This document shows positions 29,109-42,293 of a stretch of 64,000 bases of DNA, piece by piece (positions within the stretch are counted from its first letter, which is position 1; each line of letters opens with the position of its first letter). The notes beneath the pieces were generated by a model. It was not told the DNA's origin. It ran no database searches and saw nothing but the letters and a program-made list of their open reading frames with translations. Source of the stretch: Podarcis raffonei (lineage: Eukaryota; Chordata; Lepidosauria; Squamata; Lacertidae); NCBI RefSeq assembly GCF_027172205.1, contig NC_070614.1, positions 40,368,001-40,432,000 on the forward strand, read 5' to 3'. A program made the position numbers and the translations under genes.

Positions 29109-32100
29109 GTAAGGAGAGCCGAGAGGGAGCTCCGTCCGCGCCCCCCCCGACTACCCCATCTCCCTCCGCCCTCCTCGCGCTCTTTCGCGCATTCCTTTTC
29201 TTTCCTCCTTCTTTCTTTCTCCTTTTCTTCCGCGCTCCCTCTTGTCTTTCTCTGTGACAGTTTTTCCTTCTTGCATGCAGTCTGGCAGCAGTTCTTGACC
29301 CAAACCGATCTCCTTGCTTCCCATGTTGTCTGCCTGCCTGTCGAATTGCCCCCCTCCTCTTTTTCTTCCTTCCTTTCTTCTTTTCACTTACTACTCTCGT
29401 TGAGGGTTTGGGTGGTTTTTGTGCGCGCGATCCCCTCCTTCATTCATCTTGCCATATTTCCTTTAGACGCTCCTTCTGTCTGACTTTTTTGCTGTCCCCT
29501 TTTGTCCAACTCTCCCTCCTCCCGTCACTTCTTTTAATGCTCCTGCTACTGTGGGAAACACCCTTTGTGCCAGATGCTGTACACCCCCCACCCCACCCCC
29601 CGGCAATGGATTCTTGTACAGTCTTTGTGCTGTGCTGTTTTTGCAATAACTTTCTTTCACTCTTTACAAAAAGAAAGAAATGAAATCCCCTGTTGGCTGT
29701 TCCTCGCATTCTGCGGGCCCTTTCACACATTACGTGAGAACAAACCCTGGTTTAACCTCTGAAATGACGGATTGCCCATTCTGGGCTCTCCTGATGGAAG
29801 AGTGTGTGTACTTGTGTCTGATACACGTGTCTGCAAGCACACAAATTCCTATTGCAGCCTGACGCCTGTGGCCTTCATTTAACATTTTCAAGTGTGCAAA
29901 AGTAATGTGTGAACTGGCACTTTATTCCTTGTGCCTGCTTTCACCCCCCCCCCCATTTCTTTCTCTGACACCTCCTTGTCTTCCTCCTTCCATCCCTTGC
30001 CACTCCTATTATCTCCCTCTTTTCCCTGAATGCCCCTCCCTGTCTCTCTCCCCATATCCTTGTAGCTGGCAGGGCGGGTGTCGAGGGTGGGGGGGGGGGG
30101 GAGAGGCTGCGTTTCCTCAGCCCTTCCCATCCGGAGAAGGAATGTATTTCTCAGCGTATTCCTGTGGCTTTGCGGAATAGCTGAACAGCGGCTCGACGCC
30201 AGGGGAGAACAAGGGTGCTTTGCAGTCCTCTCTTAACTTCTCCAGCACCCCGCTGACATTGACTGCAGCTGCCTCAGCTAGGCAGGAAAATGGGGGGGGG
30301 GGGCTCCTCCGCACCCCAGCATTCCTGGGAGAAAAGAGTTGCAGCAGAGAACTCAGAAATCTGAGGTCCTCATCCACTCCCTTTACTTCAAACTAGATCA
30401 GAGACTAAGGCCACATCTGCATCACACCTTTAAAGCAGGATTTTGACACTTAAAACAGTCATTGTTCTCTCCCATGAGGAATCCTGGAAAGTATAGTTTG
30501 TTTAGGGTGCTGGAGGTTGTTAGGAGAGCCATTCTTCCCTGCACAGAGTGGCAACTGTCAGAGGCCTGCAGCAATCAATCCTTTCCCCCCAGGGAACTCT
30601 GGGAATTGTAATGTGGGGGGAATAGAGGGGTCTCCTAGCTACTCTCTGCAGCCTTAACAAACTACAGTTCCCATGAGACTCTGGAGAACGCCATGGCTGT
30701 TTAAAGTGGAACCATAATGCTTTAAATGTGTGGATACAAGTGTGGATGTATCGGACAGGGGTTTCCAGACTGTCCACAACCACTTGAAAATAGTGGCGGA
30801 CTGCTTAATGATATTTCTGTCTGTTGCTGCAATTTTAATGTGCTGTGCTAATTGCTGCATGGTTTCTAATTGCATTTCAAATTGCTTTTATTTCCCATTT
30901 TGTATTTTATTGTTATACAACTTTAATCCCACAGAATACAATTCCACAGAATACAATTCCACAGAATACAATCCCACAGAATCCCACAGAATACAACCCC
31001 ACAGAATACCAAATGCAATAGTACCATACAATATAAAAAGAAGCAATAAGTAAAATTAAAATCCAATATCAATATTCAGTGCACTGCACCCGCTGTTCCT
31101 GGCTGCTGCTCCTGCTGCTCTTGACAGACTCGCAGTGGACCATCTGAGCAACATTAATGGATGACTGGTGGCCTGTGGACCACAGTTTGGGAACCTCTGG
31201 CCTAGGGCCCAAGAGCCAGGGCCCGCCCAAGATGCTTTGCTGCCTGGCACTGCCCCACGGCGTTCCACATAAAGTAGCTGACCAGACTGGTAGCTGAATC
31301 TTCCACTGGTATGTGGGGCAGCTCCCTCCACTTTTCCTGAGGCCTGCAGGGTAGCATAGGGAGCAGGCGGCTGGCCTTCCGTGCAAGACTCACACCTCTG
31401 CCTAACACTTTGCAGTTGCTTCCTGTTTACCAGAAACGTCCGCCTGAAGTTGCTGCCTCATTCTGCCTAATGGCAGGACTGGCTCTTCTCAGAAGTGCCT
31501 GCTGTGGGTTCCCCCTCTTGCCTCCAGTTTCCTCACAATGCTGGGAACAGAAACTCCCCACAGATATGTGGTGAACAGGCAAAGGAACACCTCTTAGTGC
31601 ATTAAAACACACACCTCATGGAACCCAGGAGCTCTGGCTGCCACCAAGCCACCATCTTCTTTTATAATCCCTCTCCCAGTTGGTTTATTTTCAAGGGGCA
31701 AATTTGTGGAGCAATTCATCCTCCAATTGCTGCTCAGCTGCCAACTGATAGGAAAGCCAGGGTGAGAGAGCTCAACCCAGGGCAGTTTCGCTCTCTTGTG
31801 TGGGCTGAAGAAGATCATATAACACGGATTGGCCACACTTAAACTGTTGACTTTGGACTTATGTGCAAGGGGGTGTTGTACAAAGACTGCTCAAAGAAGC
31901 GATGGAGCCCTGTGTTTTCCAGGGAGCACATGTGAGGAGAGCTATTTCCTAATCTCTATACCTCCCATTTCAAGGAGGTCATGTCCGGTTTTGAGTGCCG
32001 GTTTCCTGTTGCAGAGACAGATCTGATTCAGGTGGGAAGAAGCCCACCAGGAAGTTCTCCTAAGGCAGCCCTGTAAGCTCTCCAGGCGGCCTTGGGCCTA

Positions 32101-32876
32101 TGATAGTCTTTCAGGCCTGGCCCACCTCGCAGGATTGTCCTGCCATTTAAATGCTTGAAGCTTCTTGGAGGAAGGGTGGCTAAAACATGCAAGGAACAAA
32201 GAAACCGAAATAAACAGCAGCTGTGCGCATTAGTGGACAGACTCCTTGTTTGTGTGTGTTTAGATTTGTCAGCTTCAAGCACAGAAACGGCTTTCTTGTG
32301 GATTAATCAGTAGTGAGCGTTGAGAGGTGGCGCTCCTCTTTGATTCCATCTGCTGGCTCCGGGGTGAAGCATCAGTGCTCCGAGGGAGGTTATGGCTGCG
32401 TGTCGGCTCTTCCCCCTCTCCTCCCCGCCCTGCTCCCAGTCCCCATGTCTCTTATCCTCCCCTCTTGTATGTTACATTCCTGTGTCTCTCCCTCTGTGGT
32501 TTGCTTCTCAGCTTTAGACACATTTCTGTGCTGTGACATCAGCCAGAGAGGGGCGGGAGGCAAAGTTGAGAGAGTGAGAGGAAGAAAGGAAGGAAGGAAA
32601 GAAAGGAGAGAGAGAGATTTCCCCCCTTTCCCTTATTCTATGCTCACACACTCCAGCAAACAGCTGGAATAACAGTTAAAGATCCACTCTTTCTAATTAT
32701 GCTCTCCAAATCCCTCTCCTTCTGACACCCCCTCCTCTTTTTGGCCTGAGATGACCTCTGGAAGAAGAGGCACACTCAGGCTTGAGCAAGCTTACTGGGT
32801 GAATTTACTGGAGATTTGGTGAAGGGAGCAAGAGGGCTGTGTGTCAGGGGCAAGGGGTGGGAGGGGATGGGTGGTG

Positions 32877-32924
<48 letters not shown>

Positions 32925-35900
32925 TGACTGTCTCTGCATGGGGAAGGAACTGACTGTAGCCTCAGATCCACTAGACTAGATGATCCATAGCAGAATTGCT
33001 GGACCCTCTTGGGACATTTTCTGGCTTCAAAAGGATCTGTGTGTTCTGCTCCAAATGTGCATTAAAATAGATGGTTAGGGATACAGAAAAAGGATGTTGA
33101 AAGATGGAGATCCAGCGCAGATCTGGGAAAAGACCCACTGGAGGGGGAATCAATTATTATGGAGGTTTATTTGACACCACAAAGGCCTGAGTTTTAAGAG
33201 GACTTCTGAATGGCTGTTCCAGAAATGCTGGCTGTCCCTCCAATGGGAGAGCATGGCTTGGAAGGGATCCATTATAATTATAGCCTGTGTGGTCAAAAGA
33301 GCATGCCGGCTGGGAGGGATCAGGAATCCACAGGGTCAGATTAGAAGGGGATCCCTGGGAGCCAGTTGCTTGGGGCTTTGAAGCAAACAATCTGGAGGGA
33401 AGATGTGTGTGTTGTGCGTCCAGGAATACATTTGGGTTGCACGTGTGAATTTAATTATGAAACCGGGGCATTTAATTAAATGGGAACATTGCAATAATTA
33501 GGAATGTTAAAAGGAAAAAAGAAGATTTGGCCAGCAATAATACAGACTGTCCTGACTTGGTGGTTTTGTAATAACATTTGCTGCTTTGTTGTTGTCGGCC
33601 CAAGTGCTGCTAACATTTATTCTGTAGCATCTGCAGTGTGTGCTGGAGTCTTGGCTGGACCCAGGAGTGGTACAGTCCCAGCCTTAGATAGAGCCAATGT
33701 ATTAAAGCAAATGGACTGGGCGAATGGGATGGAGGGGACTTCATGGAGGGGACCTCCACAGGCTTCAGACTACAACTGCCATCAGGTTGCGGGTGGCGAG
33801 GGGCACCTTGTCAATATCTTTATTATTCCAGGACTGCCGACTGGCGTTGGGCGCACTTGAGAACCATGTCGGCCTCTTGTTTATATAGACGCTGGCTCCT
33901 GGCATCTTGGGACAAGCTGGCTGAGACCAGGAGGATGAACAGACTTCTTGTCCCAGATGCACATCTGATCTGCCGCAGATGGTCTGTTGGGTTTAGGGAA
34001 CTCAAAAAGGCCTCTGTGGTGGACATCTCACTCTGGGTGGGAAAATTGCAGGGAGGGGGTCTTTTGTACAAAAGAGTGATTGTGCGGGAAGGCCAAGCAA
34101 CTTTGCCTGCAGTTGAAACGGAAAGTTTAAGTCTCTGTGGGCAAGAAGGCTTGATGGAAAGCAACAAACTTGTAAGCCCATGCAGGGAGAATTCAATGCT
34201 GAGGTCAAAATTTCCTGGGCTTGTCCCAAGAACGTGGTTTAAATTCTAAGGCTTTGACCCTGTGAGGAAGGCTCTGAGCATGTGCAAGAAAACTACATCC
34301 CTTTAGCTCTGAACAATACATCAACTTCAGCCTACCTCACAAGGTTGTTGTGATTCTTAATCTCAGGGTTGTGGGTTTGAGCCCCATGTTGGGTAAAAAA
34401 AATCCTGTATTTGGTGAGGGCCCTCATACTGCCCATCAGTCTCTCTCCCTGCAGATTAATAATAATAAATACAGTATAATCCAGGCATAGGCAAACTCGG
34501 CCTCCAGATGTTTTGGGACTACAACTCCCATCATCCCTAGCTAGCAGGACCAGTGGTCAGGGATGATGGGAGTTGTAGTCCCAAAACATCTGGAGGGCCA
34601 AGTTTGCCTATGCCTGGTATAATCCCTGGGTTCTTTAGTGGTTGTTGTCAGGGGGAACGGTTTGAACCAGGATGCTTTGAGTTCTTTCGGATGAATGAGG
34701 ACTAGCGACTTTAGCCTTATAGGCACTGGCTATTTCAGAACCTTAGCTGGGTTCTTTTTCTTTATGTCAGTCAGAACTAGAGGGCTGGAGAAAAGAAAAT
34801 GACCAATCTGCTTTGTGTTGCTTCATGAGAAGGCCTCTCTGTGTGCTTTATTACACACACAAAAAGCACAAAAATAAATAATTGGATTTCAGAGCATAGG
34901 ATGGTTCTGGGGGAAGTCAACCACATTTTAATCCCATTGAAATTAAAGGGTTTTGATTAAGCTCCACTAATTTTAGTGAGACTTAGGCTGCAATCTTAAC
35001 CATGTTTACTCAGAAGTAAATCCCCGTGGATTCAGTGGGGCTTGCTCCCATGTAAGTGGCGTTAGAATTCCTTTGGATTCCGCCTAGGCTCTGAAGGCGC
35101 CTACGTGCCCACTTCGCTCAAGCAAAGCAGCTCTGGGTCTGATCAATGCCTGGCTATGGGAGCTTGCCTGGCCATTCTGCATAGGCCACTCTAAGCTCTG
35201 CGGAGTCAATGACTCATAAACAAACAGGCATTTCTTTCGGATCTGTCATCCAGCCCACTCCTCGTATCTTCTCTGAAGTTTGCTGGGACGTGACACTATC
35301 TGAGTGCGCAAATCCTGCTGATTTGTACCAGGGAGAATGCTAAATTTCCTGAGAAAGCACCGTATCCCTTCCGGTGAGGAATGCGATTGCAAGAGGGAAA
35401 GGGACAAAGTTCAGAGCACATGCTTTGCATGGTTTGATCCTCAGCATCTCTAGTTAGGGCTCTTTCCTGAAACCCTGGAGAGCTGCTGCCAGTCAGTGTC
35501 AACAGTATTGAGGTAGATGGACCGATGGTCTCACTCTGCATAAGCTTCCTGCTGTGGGCATAGCCTAGGTTGGATCCTATTGATCTGCTGTTGGTTGGTT
35601 GCCATTCTCTTTTAATAAAATGCTTTAGGAGCTGCGCACGCCTCCTCTCTTGTGCAGGAGTGCACCTCGATATCTAGATTAAAAGGAAAAAAACCCAGGG
35701 CAAACAGTGTCAAGTCTATCCTCTTGCTGTAAGACTATCCTTCCCCATCAATATATGCAGAGAGGGCATTGGACTGTGGCAAGTATAGAACCAGTCAGGA
35801 TGGTATTATAAGGGGATCATGTACCTTAGGCCCAATCAGGGCCAATATAGAAAAAGGACGCAATAGATGGTTGCTTAAATAATGTAAATTCAGGCCTTGC

Positions 35901-38900
35901 TTCCTTTTCAGTATTAAACACAAGGAAAAGCCAGCTGCTGGCTTGCTTGCTTGTGTTTCTGAGACAGTAGGCCTGGCCGGGGGGTGGCCTTGCAGCTTAT
36001 TTTGGGGTCTTGCAGGCTAACTTTAGCATTCTCCCTGCACATTTGGCTGCTGGATGCTGGAAGAGGAGAAAACCAGAGACTTCTGTCTCTCCCCAGATTT
36101 TACTAAAAGAGGGTTATTCTAGGGGGAACTTTCCTTGGTGTGTTTGTGTGGAGGGAAGGTTCAGATTGCGTTGAAAGGACTGGTTGCCGTGCTCGGCATT
36201 ATTACCATTCCAGAAGACACTTGTGGCTACCTGTGGCTACCGAGGCCTCTGAACACCCATTGTGCAGAATCACAACTGGGGGGAGTTGTTATCAGGCCTT
36301 GCTTGCAAACTTCCCATTGACATCTGGCTGGCCACTGTGAGAACAAGATGGTTGGATAAATAGTATGGACAAGGGAGGAATTCAGTTCAGTTTGCAGTGA
36401 ACCTACCTAATTCACACTTCCCAAAACTGTATACGAATCAAAACACAGCCATTCTTTGAAATTTGCACTGCTCCAAATTTTGCAATGGAGCTCTCCAGCC
36501 AAGTCATGGGTGCAAAACTCCATATATTTAGGAGGTGCTTCAAAATGAATATATGAGTGAAAATCATGTACAATATATGGGGGGGGATTGGCCTGCCAAA
36601 AATGTGTCCTTTTGGGCAAAATTGCATTCGAAAACTAGGAGAAAATTGCACTAAATGCTGGTGAAGTTTCGTGAGGATTAACCCCCCCCCCGCAAACGGA
36701 TGAAGAAATGTGCGGAACTAAACTTAAGAATGGGAAACTGAGAAACTGAAAGAAACTATAACTGTTATGTTTACTGTTATGAGCCTTTGGACAGATCTAG
36801 CAGGGCTCCTTTAAAGTCCTTATATTGGGGGCGGGGGGGCAGTGGCATCGCTCAGAATGAGGATTCTTGCCTTTTCTGCTTAGAGAGCTGGAATTGGTAG
36901 TGATCCTCCCCCCTCTGCCTCTTCCTCTCCCCTACTCTGTCCCTCATGTTTACATCAAAGCCTCCCCAGGTCTCCCCACATTCCTAGAATGCCCCCTTCC
37001 TGACTTCCTGCCTGCCCTTTCCCGCTATTCCCCCCATTCTCAACCTGCTTCATCTCTTTCCGTACTAGATGCTCTCCTGGCTGATCTGGAGACGACAACC
37101 TCCCATATATCCAAACGCCCCGTCCTGCTTACCGACTCCGGAGGAGCCCACCCCAACGGGCTGAGCCAAGACGGGACCCCAGACCCCAAGCCAACTCCTC
37201 CACCGTACAACAACCCTCAGCAGCAGGTAAGCATTTGGGGAGGTTAAGGAGGGGGCAGAGGAGCTCTGTGGGGCAATAGACCTTAGCCCAGGGAGTGGCT
37301 CCCTCTCATTAGCATCTGTGCTTAACCATAACTTGTTTGAAGGGAGGCAAAAGGTATTATGGGAGGAAAGGAAACAAGCTGACTGGCATTGCCATTGAGT
37401 TATGTATGTAGCTGCTGCTTTGGGAATACATTTGTACCTCGGACGTTGAACGGAATCCGTTCTGGAAGTCCGTTCGACTTCTAAAACTTTCAGAAACCAA
37501 GGCGCAGCTTCCGATTGGAGTCCATGTTGGACGTTTGGGTTCCAAAGAATGTTCGCAAACTGGAACACTCACTTCTGGGTTTGCGGCATTCGGGAGCCAA
37601 AACATTCAGGTCGCAAGGCATTAGACTTCTGAGGTATGACTGTAAACACTCTTGTTTGTTTCTTTAAAGGAACAGAACATCTGTCCATAAAAATAATGAT
37701 CATTTATTTGAATGCTGCCTTGCCATAGTAAATCCTGCTCAAGGCAGCTCATGACACAAAGAAAAATGATATGATTCACTAAAGCTCCAAAATATAACAA
37801 AATTTTAATGCTCAAAAAAAAGTTGATGAGAACATTTCACTGAGAAATATACAATAAAAGTAAGCATTAATTAATTAATCTTATCTAAATGAGCCCAGGG
37901 TGGCAAATGACCAATGATAAAAAAATTAAAGTTTCTTAAAACAACTCCGGTGCAGATGCAGTCTGGGGAAAATCTTAGCTCAAAAGGCCTTGCTGAAAGA
38001 GGAAGGTCTTCAGTAGGCACCAAAGAGATATCAGAGATTGTGCTTGTCTGTTATTCATGGGGAGGGAATTCTAAAGGAAAGGTACTACAAAAAGGATTAC
38101 TGAATTCTTACATCCTGAGGAACTGAACTCCTGATTAGGTGGTATCTGCAAGAGCGCAGTGGCTGATTGGGTGAGATGTTGATAGCGGGGGTGTCTGATT
38201 GCTGGCTGTGGTGGTGGCCTAGTGGTCACAACTACCCTACTGAAAAGCTTCTTTGGGGAGGAGCTGAGTTAGTGATGCTGTTAATTCCCAGCCAATCAGC
38301 ACTGTGCACAGCCTCAAACACACAGCTCCAGTTTTCTCCCCCTGAGCTCCATCATTGTTTGTACTTCATGGTAAACTATAATTAATGGCTTTCCATGATC
38401 ACACCTTTCTGGTCTGTTTGTCTTCTGGGCTCCTCCTGGGAGGAAACAAGCCATGATCTCTGGCTTAGCATTACCAGGGGTCAATGTTTATTTCTCTCCC
38501 AGCAAACCAGTCACACTTAATTCTTAGCTTACCGATATCTGTTTCAGATGTACTGCTAAGCCATGAATCGTGGTTTGCTTCTTCTGTGTACCATCATGGT
38601 AAACCATTAACTATGGTTTATTTACTGTGACATGAGAACTATGGTTTATTTACTGTGACGTGAGGGAACTCAAACATGGCTTTGCCACAGGAATGGGGAA
38701 CCCTTTTCAGACTGAGGGCCACATTTCCTCCTGGGTCACATTCCAGGAGCTGCATGACAGGGACAAAAATGGACAGAGAAACAAATGCGAATTTTTACCT
38801 GTGTACAGTAGGCAAGTTTTACCAACGCTCCTGCACTTATCTGTTGAAAAAAGCAAGAGGCAAGATCAAAGTTCAAGGACACATTCCAGCCAGGCAAAAC

Positions 38901-41900
38901 CACCCACGGAGGGTACACATTAGGGCTGGTCATAGGTGGGACCTGGGGAGAGGGGTGTGGCCAAAGAGGAGCCTGCATAGAGTCCCAAGGACCACACAGA
39001 GAGGCCAGGAAGGCCGCATTTGGTCCATAGGCCTGATACTCCTCACTCCTGGTTTACCAGAATGTGTGACCTGGACTAGTATGTCTAAACAAAATGTGCA
39101 CTTCTGCAGTGAGCTCACCAACCAAATGATGCACAGCTGTATGTATGACTTGAGGCAGGCTTAACTCCCCAAATACATCCTTTGTCCCACTGATCAAGAT
39201 TTTGCAAGTTTCAGGAACAGGATAAGAACCCAGATGAGCAGCGCTCCCTTTTCCTTGCTGCTTCCAACACTCTAGAAAGAAAGAAAACTGTCCATCTCTA
39301 GATGTTTTGTCTTTGCATGTGGATTATTCAGAGGCTTCATGTTCTTCTAGTTAGTCTGTGTCTGTCCAGATGCAAACTCTTTCCTCTGCTTTTACAACCT
39401 CCATCTCCACCTTTTAATCTCAGGCTGGGACCACAGCCATGCCGGTAGACCCATTTCCAGCATCAACCATGCAGGGCGGAAATGACAAGGAACACCTGTA
39501 CAGGTAAACAGTGGGTTGTTTTGTGGGGCCTCTCTGCATGCACATGAGAGAGGGCTTATGTCCCTAACGTTACCTTGTCTGTGTTTAGGGGAACCATTTC
39601 CCCATTTCCTCAGCCGTTTCCTCAAATAAGGTGAAAGCATGACTTTTAAATGCAAGGAAGGGAAACAGTCTGGCGAGGTGGTTATGAGAGGGGCAGGAGA
39701 ACAAAGATGTGGGGGTGTGGGACCAGGGAAATAAGCTGTGAAAGGAAGGTGACTTTTTTTATTTAAGAAAAGATGGTGGAGGAAAATCCTACGAACCACA
39801 GTGTCTGTGGCAGGGAAGTTTTGTAATGTTTGATGCCTTATTGTGTTTTAATTTGTTGGAAGCTGCCCAGAGTGGCAGTCAGATGGGCGGAACAACAGCA
39901 GCAGCAGCAGCAGCAACAACAACAATAACAATAACAACAACAGTGGTGCATTTCCCAGATGTTGTTGGACTACAACTCCCATCACCCCTGGCCATTGGCC
40001 TTGCTGGCTGAGGCTGATGGGAGCTGTAGTCCAAGAACCTGGCACCTTCATTACACATCTCTTTAGGCGCCAGGCGAAACCATTTATAACCAGGCCCAGT
40101 GCAACCAAACTGGTTACGCTCCCCTAAATGTGCCTCTGATCAGGGACTGGGACTGGGGAGAGCTGCGGTTGCATCTCAGGCGCTGTTTCCCAGAGGCATC
40201 TGGTTGGCCACTGCGAGAACAAGATCCTGGCCTAGATCCAGCAGGCCTCTTGCTTATAATCTTACATAGTGTGTGCCGTTCCTCCTATTGCTACAGCTCT
40301 TTGATGGGAGAAGTGGCGAGCATCAAAATCCCCCTTCCAATATCAGAAACACCTTTTTCTCTGGCCCTTAACCTGGCCCGATTTGGAGGACCACAAGCAC
40401 CAGGGTGTGGGAAGCTGTGAGGAGCAAGAAATACAACGAGGAGTTTGGCCTCCTTGGGAGCTGTGCCCAGCTCCCCTGGCCTCCTTCCAGAGCATCCATT
40501 AAGCAGAGGGATCCTATAAATAGCTGCCACCCTTCTGCCTCCCTTTTACTGCTCCGTCCTTCCCCATCTTTCTCTGGAGTGGAGGGATGCTGCATCTTCC
40601 TCCTTAGGGTGGGGTGTGTGTGTGAGAGAGAGAGTCCTGAGCTCTCCTTCCCCCACCCCCACCTCTCTCTAATGTATCCCATCTCTTTCTCTCTCATGCG
40701 GGTGCCTCTTCCAGCACGGTCTGCAAGCCTCGCTCACCCAAGCCCAAGGAAGGGGCCCCTCCGCCCTTCTCCTCCTCCAGCGGCGTGCTCGGAGCGGGAC
40801 TTTGTGAACTGGACCGGCTCCTGCAGGAACTCAACGCGACCCAGTTCAACATCACAGGTATGGCAAGTGGGGTATGAAATGGTGCTTGGGGGGTGGATTT
40901 CCAGAGAGAGAGAAGGAGAGAGAAGCGAAGACTCTAATGGAACAGTGAAAGAAATTATTTATCTGTTGTGTGTGCATGCATTTCTCACTCGCTGCCACGA
41001 GAAGATGCTAGTGTAGGTTTAAAAACACAAACCACAATGGGGAACGTAAGAAGCTGCCTTATTCTGAGTCAGAGGCATGGTGCATCAACTCAGCACCTCC
41101 TACACTGGCTGGCAGCAGCTGTCCAAAATTTCAGGCAAGTGGTATTCCTACCTGGAGGTGCTGGGGTTTGAACCTTGGGTTTTTTGAGCACAAGGCACTG
41201 AGCTCCTACAGCCCTTCCCCATTGGCAGCTTTAAACAGAGCCTCTGTGTATAAGTTGTGGCATACCTCTGCTGGCAACCGGTAACAAGGAACGACTGCTG
41301 CAGTCTGCGGTCTGTGAGTTTCTCAGGCTGGCCATGAATTGTTGGACCAGGAGGATTTCCTCTTGTGTTCTTAAATATCCCTTGGAGCTGATTTATCCTG
41401 CCTGCCAGGGTCCCTTTCTAATCTCCAGTGTTTGAGAGCAGGCAACGGTTGCCCTTGCTCAGAGGCATTGCATTGTTTTCATTTAGCAATGAGGTCACAC
41501 ACTCCAAGCTTTGGCACTGGCTCAGGTCCCGATTTGTTGTGACTCAGATGAAGCCCTGAGGGTGACGTTCTCTGCTCCCCTTAGGCCTTGCACCTCGTCT
41601 CTCCTAATGAAGCTCTCTCCCTTCAACCCTGTCGGGATGATTGGACCAGCCCCCCTGTTTTTGACAAGCAGCCCACAGTTTGCTCTGGGTGTCCTGTGCT
41701 CTCAGCATTCTTTGTTGGGCTACAACTCCCATCGTTCCCTGACCACTGGCTAAGCTGGTCTGGGATAATGGGATTTGTAGTCCGACAACATCTGGGGAAC
41801 AAAGCTTGAAGGACGCTGTAGCTGAGTGATGTCTCTTGCACGCTAAGTTTGGGAGCAGTAGGGGTTGGCCTCATAAGCTGTGGGGCCCCGTGGGGCTCTT

Positions 41901-42257
41901 GCTATTTCCTGCAACGGAGCACAACATTGCAGGTTCCACTTGTGCCATGTGCTTTGTTCCTTTGTTCCTGCATGAGGCGGCCAGGTCCCAACCTGAGGCA
42001 GACCACAGGGCAGATATTTCTAGCCACTTTCTGCCGCTCTGAATTAGCCGTCTGAGGCAGCTGCCTCACTCTGCCTCTTGGGAGGGCAAGCCCAGGCTGT
42101 GAGGTAAAACTGGACCCCACCAGCTACAGCAGGAGATTGACAGAGGGGGCAGGTCTGCAGAAGCTGCATCTTCTACCTTTTTAAAGACAGTGTAAGCGGA
42201 AACTCCTGGTGATACCTGGCTGGTTTTGTTATTATTATTTATCCACTCAGTTTATGA

Positions 42258-42293
<36 letters not shown>

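Larger units (their letters stand above)
29109..37068. other. TGFB1I1 intron 1
   Basis: About 8 kb. It contains pyrimidine-rich low complexity (29150-29560, 29940-30060), MITE-A copy 4, a hAT remnant with a minisatellite, a (TAA)n run, a SINE fragment, a hAT MITE and a tRNA-derived SINE, each listed. No extra coding exon is supported. Confidence 0.65.
37227..39423. other. TGFB1I1 intron 2
   Basis: Contains a short DNA transposon (37427-37644), a LINE 3' fragment (37680-38220), a 28-bp direct duplication (38609-38664) and a hAT fragment (38688-39051). Confidence 0.6.
39504..40714. other. TGFB1I1 intron 3
   Basis: Contains an L2 3' tail (39835-39900) running into a CAG/CAA/CAATAA run (39892-39942), then a diverged ACTACAACTCCCA MITE (39943-40055), and a repeat fragment at 40155-40255. 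Confidence 0.6.

Noticed and set aside
30927-31010. CRISPR-like array
   Set aside because: Contiguous 15-bp repeats without unique spacers, in a vertebrate genome; it is a minisatellite.
40405-41016. 203-codon frame over TGFB1I1 exon 4
   Set aside because: Wrong frame relative to the conserved [15 protein letters not shown] and no similarity.
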